27,392 bases of DNA, from the NCBI GenBank assembly GCA_964423745.1, contig CAYRGG010000057.1:1-27392 (forward strand). Reading direction: 5' to 3'. Numbering within the stretch: position 1 is the stretch's first letter; each line of letters starts with the position of its first letter. Under the pieces are notes generated by a model. The model saw nothing but the letters and a program-made list of their open reading frames with translations. It was not told the origin of the DNA and did not search any database. The stretch is from CAYRGG01 sp964423745. GTDB lineage: Bacteria > Pseudomonadota > Gammaproteobacteria > Competibacterales > Competibacteraceae. The position numbers were made by a program, and so were the translations under genes. Shown here one piece after another: positions 7,274 through 15,684 of the stretch.

Positions 7274-8476
7274 TCAGGTTCGGTAATCGGCGTTGATACG
7301 CACGTATTCGTAGGAAAGGTCCGTGGTCCAGATGCGGGCAGAGGCGTCACCTCGTCCCAATAACACCCGCACGGTGATCTCTGCTTGGGACATGACAGCT
7401 TGACCACAGGCTTCTGTGTATTCCGCTGCCAAAGCGCCGTGGCGTACAATACAGACATCATCCAGATAAATGGACACGGTATCTATCGACAGCCCTTCCA
7501 TATCAGCTCGGCCCACAGCCGCCAGTATTCGACCCCAATTAGGGTCGGAGGCAAAAAAAGCCGTTTTGACCAGGGGTGAATGGGCGATGGTATAGGCGAC
7601 TCGCCGACATTCTGCATGACTGCCTCCTTGCTCCACGGTGATGGTGAGAAATTTTGTAGCCCCCTCCCCGTCACGAACCAGGGCCTGGGCTAAAGTTATA
7701 CAGAGGGTTTGCAATGCCTCTTGAAAAGCCTGATAAGCTTGCCCCTCGGCATCAATATAAAGACCGTTCTGACCCGTAGCTAATAGCACACAAGCATCAT
7801 TGGTAGAGGTATCGCCATCCACGGTAATGGCATTAAAGGATTCAGCGACTGCTGCTTTCAAACAGCGTTGCAATAAGGGTTGCGCAAGACCTGCGTCAGT
7901 AGTTAAAAAAGCTAGCATAGTGGCCATATTAGGCTTGATCATGCCGGCGCCCTTGGCCATACCAGTCAGGGTCACCGTATAACCGTCGATGACGACCTGC
8001 TGACTGGTGACTTTGGGTTGCGTATCGGTGGTCATAATCCCTTCGGCTGCAGCACCCCATCCCTCCGACGTGAGCGCTGCGTAAGTATCGGGTAAGGCCT
8101 GCTGTATGGGTTTTAAGGGCAACGGCTCACCAATCACCCCGGTGGAAAAAGGCAATACTTCTTCACTGCGACAACCAACCAGTTCAGCTAAAGCGGCGCA
8201 GGTGGCATAGGCGTCTTGCTCACCGCGAGCACCTGTACCAGCGTTGGCGTATCCGGTATTGATAACCAGATAGCGAGGGGCAGCCAGACTAAGATGGTGT
8301 TTGGCAACAGTTACAGGTGCGGCGCAAAAGGCATTGCAGGTGAACATGGCGGCAGCCGTAGTCCCTGTGACTGTCTCCAAAAGGACAAGATCACGGCGCT
8401 CCGGGTACTTGATCCCCACACAGGTGCTACCGAGGCGAACTCCAAGCACCGGTAGGGGTTCAGGAAGTAGAGACAT
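7274..8476 (-). CDS. argJ: Bifunctional glutamate N-acetyltransferase / ornithine acetyltransferase
   Basis: 400 residues, the usual length. ArgJ moves the acetyl group from N-acetylornithine to glutamate, making the arginine pathway cyclic; some members also use acetyl-CoA. The family cleaves itself into two chains at a conserved Thr, seen here as AKGAGMIKPNMATMLAF with Thr186 as the new N-terminal nucleophile. Other family blocks are visible: NAFCAAPV at 48-55, NTGYANAGTGARG, STGVIGEPLP and SDPNWGRIL. The start matches family members (LPEPLPVLGVRLG), with GGGA about 10 bases upstream. It lies downstream of secA on the same strand across a 166-base gap and leads into the MutT fusion. Confidence 0.95.
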   Translation of the reverse strand: MSLLPEPLPVLGVRLGSTCVGIKYPERRDLVLLETVTGTTAAAMFTCNAFCAAPVTVAKHHLSLAAPRYLVINTGYANAGTGARGEQDAYATCAALAELVGCRSEEVLPFSTGVIGEPLPLKPIQQALPDTYAALTSEGWGAAAEGIMTTDTQPKVTSQQVVIDGYTVTLTGMAKGAGMIKPNMATMLAFLTTDAGLAQPLLQRCLKAAVAESFNAITVDGDTSTNDACVLLATGQNGLYIDAEGQAYQAFQEALQTLCITLAQALVRDGEGATKFLTITVEQGGSHAECRRVAYTIAHSPLVKTAFFASDPNWGRILAAVGRADMEGLSIDTVSIYLDDVCIVRHGALAAEYTEACGQAVMSQAEITVRVLLGRGDASARIWTTDLSYEYVRINADYRT

Positions 8477-8521
8477 GAACGCTATCCCATAGTTTATAGT
8501 GTACTTACCCGCACAGGGCTT

Positions 8522-8606
8522 ATGTAGCTCGTAAAAAAGGTGTCGATGGCCTGGACGGCCATCGTCAAGCCCACAGGGAGGTGTTTACGGCGTCCTCTGG
8601 AACGAG
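8522..8606. repeat. Intergenic repeat-like element with hairpin, between secA and argJ
   Basis: The first 25 bases (8522-8546) match 4239-4263 at 23 of 25 positions. They lead into an 8-bp stem CGATGGCC/GGCCATCG with a TGGAC loop (8544-8564), and then the box GGGAGGTGTTTACGGCGTCC at 8576-8595. From memory, similar hairpin-plus-box sequences recur between genes in many gammaproteobacteria, so this may be a member of a dispersed repeat family. No reading frame of note crosses it. It may also shape the secA-argJ transcript. Confidence 0.45.
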
Positions 8607-8642
8607 CTGCGCAAGCCCTGGATCCAAATGATTGGCTATTTC

Positions 8643-11354
8643 TCAATTGACACGCCCATGACAGTGTTTATATTTTTTACCTGATCCACAGGGACATGGC
8701 TCATTTCGGCCCACTTTACGTCCTTCCCGCACATAGGGCGTGTGGACGGCTTTTTCTTCAGCTTCGGCTTGTTCTGCTTCTGCGCCGCTCAGGGCTGACA
8801 CTTCCGCATGTTCGTATTGCAGGGCCGTAGCGGGTCGGCGGACTTCTTGGACAGGCTCTGGTTCCGCCGCTTGAAACTGTACCCGCGACGCCATGCTAAT
8901 GACGTCGCGTTTAATACGCTCCAGCATGGCCGAAAACATTTCAAAGGCTTCTCGTTTGTATTCCTGTTTGGGATTTTTTTGCGCATAACCCCGCAGATGA
9001 ATACCCTGACGTAGATAATCCATCGCCGCCAAATGTTCTTTCCAATGAGTATCCAAAACATCCAGAACAATTTTCTTTTCGAAAAAGCGCATGACGGGTT
9101 CGCCTACCTGGGCTTCCTTGTCGGCATAGGTTTGTTCAAATGCTTCGAAAATACGGGTTCGCAGAGTTTCCTCATGAAGTTTAGCATCGGCGTCGAGCCA
9201 GCCTTGAATATCTAATTTAAGCCCAAAGTCTTTCTCCAAAGCCGTTTGTAATCCAGCCACATTCCATTGTTCTTCTACACTTTGCGGGGGAATATAGGTG
9301 CTAATCTCACGATCCAAAACTTCCTGACGCATGGCGGCGATGGTTTCAGAGACATCCTCCGCTTCCATCAATTCGCTGCGCTGGGCATAAATGACTTTAC
9401 GCTGATCGTTAGCCACATCGTCAAATTCTAAAAGATTTTTACGAATATCGAAGTTGTGGGCTTCCACTTTACGCTGGGCGTTTTCAATGGCCTTGGTTAC
9501 CCAAGGATGTTCGATGGCCTCACCTTCCTCCATGCCTAATTTTTGCATCAGCCCCGATACCCGCTCCGAAGCGAAGATACGCATGAGACTGTCTTCGAGG
9601 GATAGATAAAACCGGCTCGAGCCTGGATCACCCTGGCGCCCGGAACGACCCCGCAACTGATTATCGATACGTCGGGATTCGTGGCGTTCTGTACCGATGA
9701 TATGTAAACCACCGGCGGCAACCACATTATCGTGTAATGATTGCCAGGCTTTTTTGACTTTTTGCCGACTTACTTCATCGGCATCCGTCCCCAGGGCATC
9801 CAGTTTTGGTTGCAGGCTGCCGCCCAACACAATATCCGTACCTCGACCCGCCATATTAGTGGCGATGGTGACAGCGCTGGGTTGCCCAGCCTGGGCAATA
9901 ATCTGCGCCTCCCGTTGGTGTTGTTTGGCATTGAGGACTTCATGGGGAACCTTGTGCTTGGTTAATAGCTTAGCAAGCAGCTCCGACACTTCGATGGAGG
10001 TGGTGCCCACCAACACCGGTTGACGGCGTGTGTAACAGTCACGAATATCTTTTAAAATGGCATCGTATTTTTCTTGGGCGCTTAAAAACACCAGATCGCC
10101 CATGTCGTTACGAACCATCGGCTTATGGGTAGGAATAACCACCACTTCTAAGCCATAGATTTGCTGAAATTCGTAAGCCTCGGTATCGGCCGTGCCGGTC
10201 ATACCCGATAGCTTGTTATACAAGCGAAAATAGTTTTGGAAAGTAATGGAAGCTAACGTCTGGTTTTCCGCTTGGATCTTAACGCCTTCTTTGGCTTCGA
10301 TGGCCTGGTGTAACCCATCGGACCAACGTCTTCCCGGCATGGTGCGACCGGTAAATTCATCGACAATCACGATCTGGCCATCTCGCACAATATATTCCAC
10401 ATCCTTTTGAAACAAAGCATGGGCCCGGAGACAAGCATTGAGGTGATGAAACAAATTAAGATTAGCCGGATCGTACAAACTTTGACCTTCCCGCAACAAA
10501 CCCACTTCCAGGAGCAGGTCTTCCACATGCTGATGCCCTTCCTCGGTTAAATAGACCTGCTTAACCTTTTCATCCACCGAGTAATCACCAGGGCCTTCCT
10601 CTTCCGCTTGTTTAGTAAGCTGCGGCACGATGGCGTTAATCCGCCGATACGTCTCCGAACTTTCTTCGGCAGGTCCTGAAATAATCAACGGCGTGCGCGC
10701 TTCGTCGATGAGGATGGAATCCACTTCGTCCACAACAGCGAAATTGAGTTCTCGCTGTACCTTTTGCTCCAAGGCAAAAGCCATATTGTCACGCAGGTAG
10801 TCGAAGCCAAATTCATTATTGGTGCCGTAAATGACATCTGCTGCATAGGCCGCTCGCTTTTCCTCAGGGTTCATGCCGTTGACAACCACCCCAGTGGTCA
10901 TACCCAAACTCTCATAAAGCTGTCCCATCCACTGGGCATCGCGGCGAGCTAAATAGTCATTGACGGTAATCACATGCACACCCTTACCCGAAAGCGCATT
11001 GAGGTACACCGCCAAAGTGGCTACCAAGGTTTTTCCTTCGCCGGTACGCATCTCGGCGATTTTACCGTCGTGGAGCACCATACCGCCGATGAGTTGAACA
11101 TCGAAATGGCGCATTCCCAGTACACGCTTACCGGCCTCCCGCACCACGGCAAAAGCCTCTGGTAATAGCCCATCAAGGGTCTCACCCTGGGCAACACGCT
11201 CTTTAAACCCGGTCGTTTTGGCCCGCAACTCGTCATCAGTTAACGGCGAAATACTAGGTTCTAAGGCATTAATTTGGGCGACAACTCGACTCATGCGTTT
11301 GAGAACACGGTCGTTACGACTACCAAAAATTTTCTTTAGGACACCGGTTACCAT
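8643..11354 (-). CDS. secA: Protein translocase ATPase SecA
   Basis: 903 residues from the ATG at 11354, chosen because MVTGVLKKIFGSRNDR fits the family N-terminus and GGAAGG lies about 8 bases upstream. The same frame stays open to 11444, but that extension does not resemble SecA. SecA is the cytoplasmic motor that pushes unfolded preproteins through SecYEG. The first nucleotide-binding domain has Walker A MRTGEGKT and Walker B VVDEVDSILIDEA. The preprotein cross-linking domain follows, then the second ATPase domain with NMAGRGTDI and QLRGRSGRQGD. The scaffold and wing regions come next, and last a Zn-binding SEC-C tail CPCGSGKKYKHC (Cys887, Cys889, Cys898, His899) for SecB and phospholipid contact. 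The gene is complete and ordinary. It follows the DUF2845 gene on the same strand. Confidence 0.97.
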   Translation of the reverse strand: MVTGVLKKIFGSRNDRVLKRMSRVVAQINALEPSISPLTDDELRAKTTGFKERVAQGETLDGLLPEAFAVVREAGKRVLGMRHFDVQLIGGMVLHDGKIAEMRTGEGKTLVATLAVYLNALSGKGVHVITVNDYLARRDAQWMGQLYESLGMTTGVVVNGMNPEEKRAAYAADVIYGTNNEFGFDYLRDNMAFALEQKVQRELNFAVVDEVDSILIDEARTPLIISGPAEESSETYRRINAIVPQLTKQAEEEGPGDYSVDEKVKQVYLTEEGHQHVEDLLLEVGLLREGQSLYDPANLNLFHHLNACLRAHALFQKDVEYIVRDGQIVIVDEFTGRTMPGRRWSDGLHQAIEAKEGVKIQAENQTLASITFQNYFRLYNKLSGMTGTADTEAYEFQQIYGLEVVVIPTHKPMVRNDMGDLVFLSAQEKYDAILKDIRDCYTRRQPVLVGTTSIEVSELLAKLLTKHKVPHEVLNAKQHQREAQIIAQAGQPSAVTIATNMAGRGTDIVLGGSLQPKLDALGTDADEVSRQKVKKAWQSLHDNVVAAGGLHIIGTERHESRRIDNQLRGRSGRQGDPGSSRFYLSLEDSLMRIFASERVSGLMQKLGMEEGEAIEHPWVTKAIENAQRKVEAHNFDIRKNLLEFDDVANDQRKVIYAQRSELMEAEDVSETIAAMRQEVLDREISTYIPPQSVEEQWNVAGLQTALEKDFGLKLDIQGWLDADAKLHEETLRTRIFEAFEQTYADKEAQVGEPVMRFFEKKIVLDVLDTHWKEHLAAMDYLRQGIHLRGYAQKNPKQEYKREAFEMFSAMLERIKRDVISMASRVQFQAAEPEPVQEVRRPATALQYEHAEVSALSGAEAEQAEAEEKAVHTPYVREGRKVGRNEPCPCGSGKKYKHCHGRVN

Positions 11355-11475
11355 CAATATGCCTTCCAATAAACTGGCTAAAAAACGATATAGATTGCAA
11401 AAATAATAACGTAGTTTACGGGATTTTCGGAGCGCCAAATCCACTAAAGAATAGTTATTACCTTAAACAATAGGA

Positions 11476-11498
11476 CAAGACGAACAAAAGTCGTCTTG
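11476..11498 (-). promoter_or_regulatory. Hairpin between DUF2845 gene and secA
   Basis: Perfect 8-bp arms CAAGACGA and TCGTCTTG enclose a 7-base loop, in the 178-base spacer between the DUF2845 stop and the secA start. Read leftward it is followed by TCCTATTGTTT, a poor T-tract, so it is either a weak terminator or a structure in the secA leader. It is about 120 bases from the secA start and does not cover the ribosome site. Confidence 0.4.
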
Positions 11499-11532
11499 CG
11501 GTGGGGAGAAATTGACTGCTAAGGCTGACCAT

Positions 11533-11862
11533 TTAGTGACCATAACCTAGGGTTTTTATGGTTTGTAAACGACCGTTTTCGAAACGAAGTTTACGCATAA
11601 AACGCTGCGGTCCAAAATTGTAAACCCATTCTTCAATATAAATAGGCTTTACTATGTCTTCATAAACGGGGGAGTATGGATAATGAACACGAACGAGTCG
11701 ATGTTCGACCCAATCTGTGACTTCGGTAGGATTACCACAACTAGCGCGTACTTGGCTTTGAGTCTCGCCCTCTAAGACTAAATCACTGCCGCAGCGCAAC
11801 GCATAACTAGGGCTAGCGAAAAAAGTGAGTAAACATGCGCTGAGAAATAGGATTTTTTGCAT
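11533..11862 (-). CDS. DUF2845 family exported protein
   Basis: 109 residues. A signal peptide is clear: MQKILFLSACLLTFFASPSYA, with cleavage likely after SYA. The mature part begins LRCGSDLVLEGETQSQVRASCGNP, the DUF2845 pattern, with two Cys that may pair, followed by WVEHRLVRV and EEWVYNFGPQRFMRKLRFENGRL, a short beta-rich module. Members occur widely in proteobacteria, often as single small periplasmic proteins, and have no known role. The gene lies upstream of secA on the same strand, the position held by secM in Escherichia coli, but the C-terminus has no SecM arrest motif. The ribosome site is weak. Confidence 0.8.
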   Translation of the reverse strand: MQKILFLSACLLTFFASPSYALRCGSDLVLEGETQSQVRASCGNPTEVTDWVEHRLVRVHYPYSPVYEDIVKPIYIEEWVYNFGPQRFMRKLRFENGRLQTIKTLGYGH

Positions 11863-12020
11863 CTTAAATTCTACTAAGTAGGATAAGGCTGCGAGTGGGT
11901 TGTGATGATATGAAAGTCAAGATGAATCTTGCCTGAATTATCACTATCAAGAGCGTTGTCCTGTTTGGCTATGGAAACCTAATATTCAACTGCGTAGGCA
12001 CCGTTGGCCTGGTTGTTAAA

Positions 12021-12065
12021 TGGTCTGACAAATAGACCAAAGCAACCTTAAAAAATTAAATTTTT
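12021..12065. promoter_or_regulatory. Hairpin and AT palindrome in the divergent gap
   Basis: Between the leftward DUF2845 gene (start 11862) and the rightward cold-shock gene lie about 490 bases without a convincing gene. In this part TGGTCT/AGACCA (12021-12039) forms a 6-bp stem, and 12051-12065 is a 15-base palindrome AAAAATTAAATTTTT. These may be protein-binding or upstream promoter elements; the rest of 11863-12020 shows nothing I can name. Confidence 0.3.
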
Positions 12066-12113
12066 CTATCTAGAAGCGACAAAAGACTAGGAAAGTACCT
12101 CATGGACGAGTAT

Positions 12114-12351
12114 TATAATGACCGATCACAGGCTTTAGTCTTTAATCGATTAGAGTAGTGATTAGGAAAGGCGTTTTCCTACTTTTTACTGGATCGTCGA
12201 TTGCAGGGAAAAGCTAACAAAGAGCATTGCAGCTGTTGCTGGATGTTGGTAGTTTTGGAAGTCTCACGGTAGTTCCTCCCAATGTAGTACCCATTCACCA
12301 TTAGCGCGCATACTCAGTTTTAATTTAACTTTTGTGTAAGTATTGTTTGAT
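12114..12351 (+). promoter_or_regulatory. Probable promoter -10 box and long 5' leader of the cold-shock gene
   Basis: A perfect TATAAT stands at 12114-12119, although no good -35 box lies 16-18 bases before it. Transcription from it would give a leader of roughly 225 bases before the ATG at 12352. Cold-shock mRNAs of the cspA type have long structured leaders that change fold with temperature. This leader has a 7-bp hairpin TAGGAAA/TTTCCTA with loop GGCGT at 12163-12181, followed by CTTTTTA, which could act as an early terminator. The promoter and the thermosensor role are inference. Confidence 0.4.
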
Positions 12352-12555
12352 ATGAAGACAGGCATAGTAAAGTGGTTTAATGATTCTAAGGGCTTTGGTT
12401 TTATTGCCCCGACAGATGGTGGAAACGATGTTTTTGTGCACTTTTCGGCGATTCAGGGGGGTGGTTTCCGATCCCTGGCGGAAGGCCAAAAAGTGAGCTT
12501 CCAGGTCGAGCGTGGCCCTAAAGGCATGCAGGCAACTAACGTGGTCCCTGCGTAA
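12352..12555 (+). CDS. Cold-shock domain protein (CspA family)
   Basis: 67 residues, one cold-shock domain. It binds single-stranded RNA or DNA and melts RNA structure in the cytoplasm. The start MKTGIVKWFN is the family N-terminus; a TTG nine bases earlier only adds three residues and is not needed. The two RNA-binding motifs are KGFGFI (RNP1) and DVFVHFSAI (RNP2). The C-terminal half reads SLAEGQKVSFQVERGPKGMQATNV, as usual. No strong ribosome site is visible, which is common when a structured leader controls translation. The gene is alone, with a strong terminator 25 bases after the stop. Which csp paralogue it corresponds to cannot be told. Confidence 0.93.
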   Translation: MKTGIVKWFNDSKGFGFIAPTDGGNDVFVHFSAIQGGGFRSLAEGQKVSFQVERGPKGMQATNVVPA

Positions 12556-12580
12556 GTCTCTACCTACCTTAGCTCGATGG

Positions 12581-12610
12581 AAAGACCCCGCTCCGACGGG
12601 GTCTTTTTTT
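12581..12610 (+). terminator. Intrinsic terminator after the cold-shock gene
   Basis: A 10-bp perfect stem (AAAGACCCCG with CGGGGTCTTT), loop CTCCGA, followed by a run of seven T. This is a strong factor-independent terminator and separates the cold-shock gene from the ethanolamine genes. Confidence 0.9.
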
Positions 12611-12646
12611 ATGTGCCCTACTATTTTTTTCAGGTGTCCTATTATT

Positions 12647-12677
12647 TTGTCATACACCCACTGATCTGTACTACTAT
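12647..12677 (+). promoter_or_regulatory. Possible promoter of the ethanolamine operon
   Basis: TTGTCA (12647-12652) and TACTAT (12672-12677) could serve as -35 and -10 boxes, but the 19-base spacing is long. No other better pair is seen between the terminator at 12610 and the eat start at 12778. Confidence 0.25.
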
Positions 12678-12777
12678 CTGTGTTTAATGGGCACAGTTTT
12701 GTAGAGATCAGTAAGTTCACAGCCGCCTTTTATAACCAAGTATCAGCTCACAAATTAATTAAGGAGCTTACCTCACT

Positions 12778-14226
12778 ATGGCAGACGACACGCCCGTACA
12801 TGTCCGTGGTGTTGACTATGAACAAGTTGATACCGAATACTTTGAAAAAAGACAGTTAAAACAAGGCGCTGCTGGCTGGATTCTATTAGCCGGATTGGGT
12901 GTGGCCTATGTTATTTCAGGGGATTTTGCGGGTTGGAACTTTGGCCTTGAGCAAGGCGGCTGGGGCGGCTTGCTGGTTGCCACCGTACTCATGGCTACCA
13001 TGTACACCTGTATGGTTTTTGCCCTTGCTGAACTTTCCTCCATGATTCCCACCGCCGGCGGGGGTTATGGGTTCGCCCGTCGCGCCTTTGGTCCCTGGGG
13101 TGGTTTTTTAACCGGCACAGCCATTCTCATTGAATACGCCATCGCCCCGGCAGCCATCGCTGTCTTTATCGGCGCCTATTGTGAGTCGTTATTTGGGATT
13201 GGAGGCTGGGTCATTTATCTGGCGTTCTATGCTGTTTTTGTGGGCATCCATATCTATGGTGTTGGCGAGGCATTAAAACTGATGTTTATCATCACGGCCA
13301 TCGCAGCTCTAGCCTTAGTGGTTTTTGTGCTGGCGATGGTACCCCACTTTAGTGCTGATAAGCTCTTCGACATACCCATGACTGATGCTGTAGGGGCTAG
13401 CGCCTTTCTGCCTTTCGGTTATCTCGGCATCTGGGCGGCTATCCCCTATGCCATTTGGTTTTTTCTAGCCATCGAAGGCGTTCCCCTGGCTGCCGAAGAA
13501 ACTCGTGATCCGAAAAAAGATATGCCCCGGGGTTTGATTGTCGGTATGCTGATATTGCTATTATTCGCTGCCCTGATTCTCACCCTAGGTCCCGGTGGCG
13601 CTGGCGCATCAGTGATTATGAATGCGGGTAATCCCCTTATCGCTGCCCTTGAATCGCCTAATGCCTATGGCACATCTACTTGGATCAGCGCCTTTATCAA
13701 TCTGGTAGGCTTAGCGGGACTCATTGCCAGCTTCTTCTCGATTATTTTTGCCTATTCACGGCAGATCTTCGCCCTTTCCCGGGCAGGTTATCTACCCCGC
13801 TTTCTCTCCCTTACTAATCACCGTAGATCTCCCGTTCCCGCCTTAGTCATACCAGGTACCATCGGTTTTTTACTTTCCTTAAGCGGGGAAGGTGATTTAC
13901 TCATTTTAGTGGCGGTGTTTGGCGCGACCATCTCTTATGTCATGATGATGCTGTCTCATATTGCGTTACGTCGTAAAGAACCTAATCTAGAACGTCCTTA
14001 TCGAACCCCGGGTGGTATCATGGTGTCCGGTATCGCCCTCTTACTGGCTTTGCTCGCCCTTATCGCCGGTTTTCTGGTAGACCCTCGGGTGGTGATCGGC
14101 GCCGCCATCGTCTACGGGATTATGGTCGCCTATTTTGGCTTTTACAGTCGCCATCATTTGGTGGCTCAAGCGCCAGAAGAAGAATTTGAAGCCATCAGAA
14201 AAGCAGAAGCCGAACTCACTGGTTAA
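12778..14226 (+). CDS. eat: Ethanolamine permease (APC superfamily)
   Basis: 482 residues with about 12 membrane segments. It belongs to the amino acid/polyamine/organocation superfamily, and the N-terminal region (KQGAAGWILLAGLGVAYVIS, then GDFAGWNFGL) is the pattern of the Eat subgroup, which imports ethanolamine through the inner membrane. Later family blocks include FALAELSSMIPTAGGGYGFARRAFGPWGGF and AIEGVPLAAEETRDPKKDMPRG, and after them FAYSRQIFALSRAGYLPRFL. An AAGGAG ribosome site lies 11 bases before the ATG. eutB follows after 53 bases, which supports the substrate call: permease and ammonia-lyase would form one uptake-and-use unit, as in Pseudomonas-type short eut operons. Confidence 0.93.
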   Translation: MADDTPVHVRGVDYEQVDTEYFEKRQLKQGAAGWILLAGLGVAYVISGDFAGWNFGLEQGGWGGLLVATVLMATMYTCMVFALAELSSMIPTAGGGYGFARRAFGPWGGFLTGTAILIEYAIAPAAIAVFIGAYCESLFGIGGWVIYLAFYAVFVGIHIYGVGEALKLMFIITAIAALALVVFVLAMVPHFSADKLFDIPMTDAVGASAFLPFGYLGIWAAIPYAIWFFLAIEGVPLAAEETRDPKKDMPRGLIVGMLILLLFAALILTLGPGGAGASVIMNAGNPLIAALESPNAYGTSTWISAFINLVGLAGLIASFFSIIFAYSRQIFALSRAGYLPRFLSLTNHRRSPVPALVIPGTIGFLLSLSGEGDLLILVAVFGATISYVMMMLSHIALRRKEPNLERPYRTPGGIMVSGIALLLALLALIAGFLVDPRVVIGAAIVYGIMVAYFGFYSRHHLVAQAPEEEFEAIRKAEAELTG

Positions 14227-14279
14227 ACAGGCAGCCAACCTTTGCGTGCTGCCATTTTCTCTACATGAGGTCATGGCCC

Positions 14280-15671
14280 ATGGCAATTTATTCCCATCGT
14301 ATCGGTAACACGACTTATCAGTTCGGGGACCTCAAAGAACTTATGGCCAAAGCCAGCCCAGCCCGGGCAGGAGACACTTTAGCGGGTATTGCCGCTGGCA
14401 GCGCTGCGGAACGGGTGGCGGCGCAGATGGCCTTGGCCGAGTTACCCCTCAAGGTTTTTCTTGAGGAAGCATTGATTCCTTACGAAACCGACGAAGTCAC
14501 CCGTCTTATCATAGATACTCATGACCTGGATTCCTTTGCGCCGGTCAGTCATCTTACGGTGGGAGATTTTCGTAACTGGTTACTCTCTTACGAAGCGGAT
14601 GAACAAACCCTACAGGCATTAAAGCCTGGGATCACCCCCGAGATGGCCGCCGCCGTTTCTAAGCTGATGCGCATTCAAGATTTGATCTTAGTGGCGCAAA
14701 AATGTCGCGTCGTGAGCCGCTTTCGCAATACCTTAGGTTTGCAGGGCCGTCTGTCAACCCGTCTGCAACCTAATCACCCTACCGATGACCCGAGTGGCAT
14801 TGCTGCCAGTGTCCTGGACGGTTTACTGTATGGCAACGGGGATTCGGTGATCGGCATCAATCCGGTGAGCGACAATATCGCTGCGGTTATCCAACTGATG
14901 GAGATGTTGGATGCTATTATCGAGCAATATAAAATTCCTACCCAATCCTGTGTGCTTACCCATGTCACCACCCACATAGAGGCGATCCGCCGGGGCGCCC
15001 CAGTGGACCTGGTATTCCAATCCATCGCCGGTACTGAAGCGGCCAACAACAGTTTTGGAGTAACCCTAGAACTCTTGGAAGAAGCACACCAGGCTGCGCT
15101 GGCGCTAAACCGAGGCACGGTGGGTAATAATGTCATGTATTTTGAAACAGGCCAGGGCAGCGCCCTATCGGCAGATGCCCATCACTGCGTCGATCAACAA
15201 ACCTGTGAGGTCCGGGCCTATGGGGTAGCCCGGCAATTTGCACCCCTTTTGGTCAACACCGTGGTGGGTTTTATAGGTCCTGAATACCTCTATGATGGTA
15301 AACAGATCATCCGCGCCGGTTTGGAAGATCATTTCTGCGGTAAACTGCTGGGTCTACCCATGGGTTGCGATGTCTGTTACACCAACCATGCGGAGGCCGA
15401 TCAGGACGATATGGATATGCTGCTCACGTTGCTCAGCGTCGCCGGTTGTAATTATATTATGGGCATTCCCGGCGCCGACGATATCATGTTGAACTACCAA
15501 ACCACCTCATTCCATGACGCCTTGTACGTCCGCGAGGTGTTGGGTTTGCGAGCAGCTCCTGAGTTTGAAACGTGGCTGCAAACCATGGGCATCTTTAGTG
15601 CCGGTGATCGACCCCAACTCCAAAACACCATGCCACAGCCATTCCAGCGTGCTTTAGCCCAACTTGCCTGA
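14280..15671 (+). CDS. eutB: Ethanolamine ammonia-lyase large subunit
   Basis: 463 residues. EutB is the TIM-barrel catalytic subunit of the adenosylcobalamin-dependent lyase that turns ethanolamine into acetaldehyde and ammonia. The ATG at 14280 was chosen over an in-frame ATG at 14265 because TGAGG lies 9 bases before it and MAIYSHRIGNTTYQF fits family starts. Conserved blocks are present: LNPV-like INPVSDNIAAVIQLMEMLD, THVTTHIEAIRRGAPVDLVF, SIAGTEAANNSFG, FETGQGSALSADAHH, LPMGCDVCYTNHAEADQDD and IPGADDIMLNYQTTSFHD. Nothing suggests loss of activity. Reactivase eutA, shell genes and aldehyde dehydrogenases are absent from the window. Confidence 0.96.
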   Translation: MAIYSHRIGNTTYQFGDLKELMAKASPARAGDTLAGIAAGSAAERVAAQMALAELPLKVFLEEALIPYETDEVTRLIIDTHDLDSFAPVSHLTVGDFRNWLLSYEADEQTLQALKPGITPEMAAAVSKLMRIQDLILVAQKCRVVSRFRNTLGLQGRLSTRLQPNHPTDDPSGIAASVLDGLLYGNGDSVIGINPVSDNIAAVIQLMEMLDAIIEQYKIPTQSCVLTHVTTHIEAIRRGAPVDLVFQSIAGTEAANNSFGVTLELLEEAHQAALALNRGTVGNNVMYFETGQGSALSADAHHCVDQQTCEVRAYGVARQFAPLLVNTVVGFIGPEYLYDGKQIIRAGLEDHFCGKLLGLPMGCDVCYTNHAEADQDDMDMLLTLLSVAGCNYIMGIPGADDIMLNYQTTSFHDALYVREVLGLRAAPEFETWLQTMGIFSAGDRPQLQNTMPQPFQRALAQLA

Positions 15672-15684
15672 TAGGAAACGTGGC

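Noticed and set aside
11355..11444. Thirty-residue N-terminal extension of SecA
   Set aside because: The extension does not resemble SecA, and a ribosome site fits the ATG at 11354.
11533..11862. SecM-like arrest peptide
   Set aside because: The C-terminus lacks the SecM arrest pattern (no WI...GIRAGP-like stretch), and the mature part matches DUF2845.
12325..12720. Leftward 131-residue frame over the cold-shock gene
   Set aside because: It is antisense to the csp gene and its terminator and has no recognisable domain.
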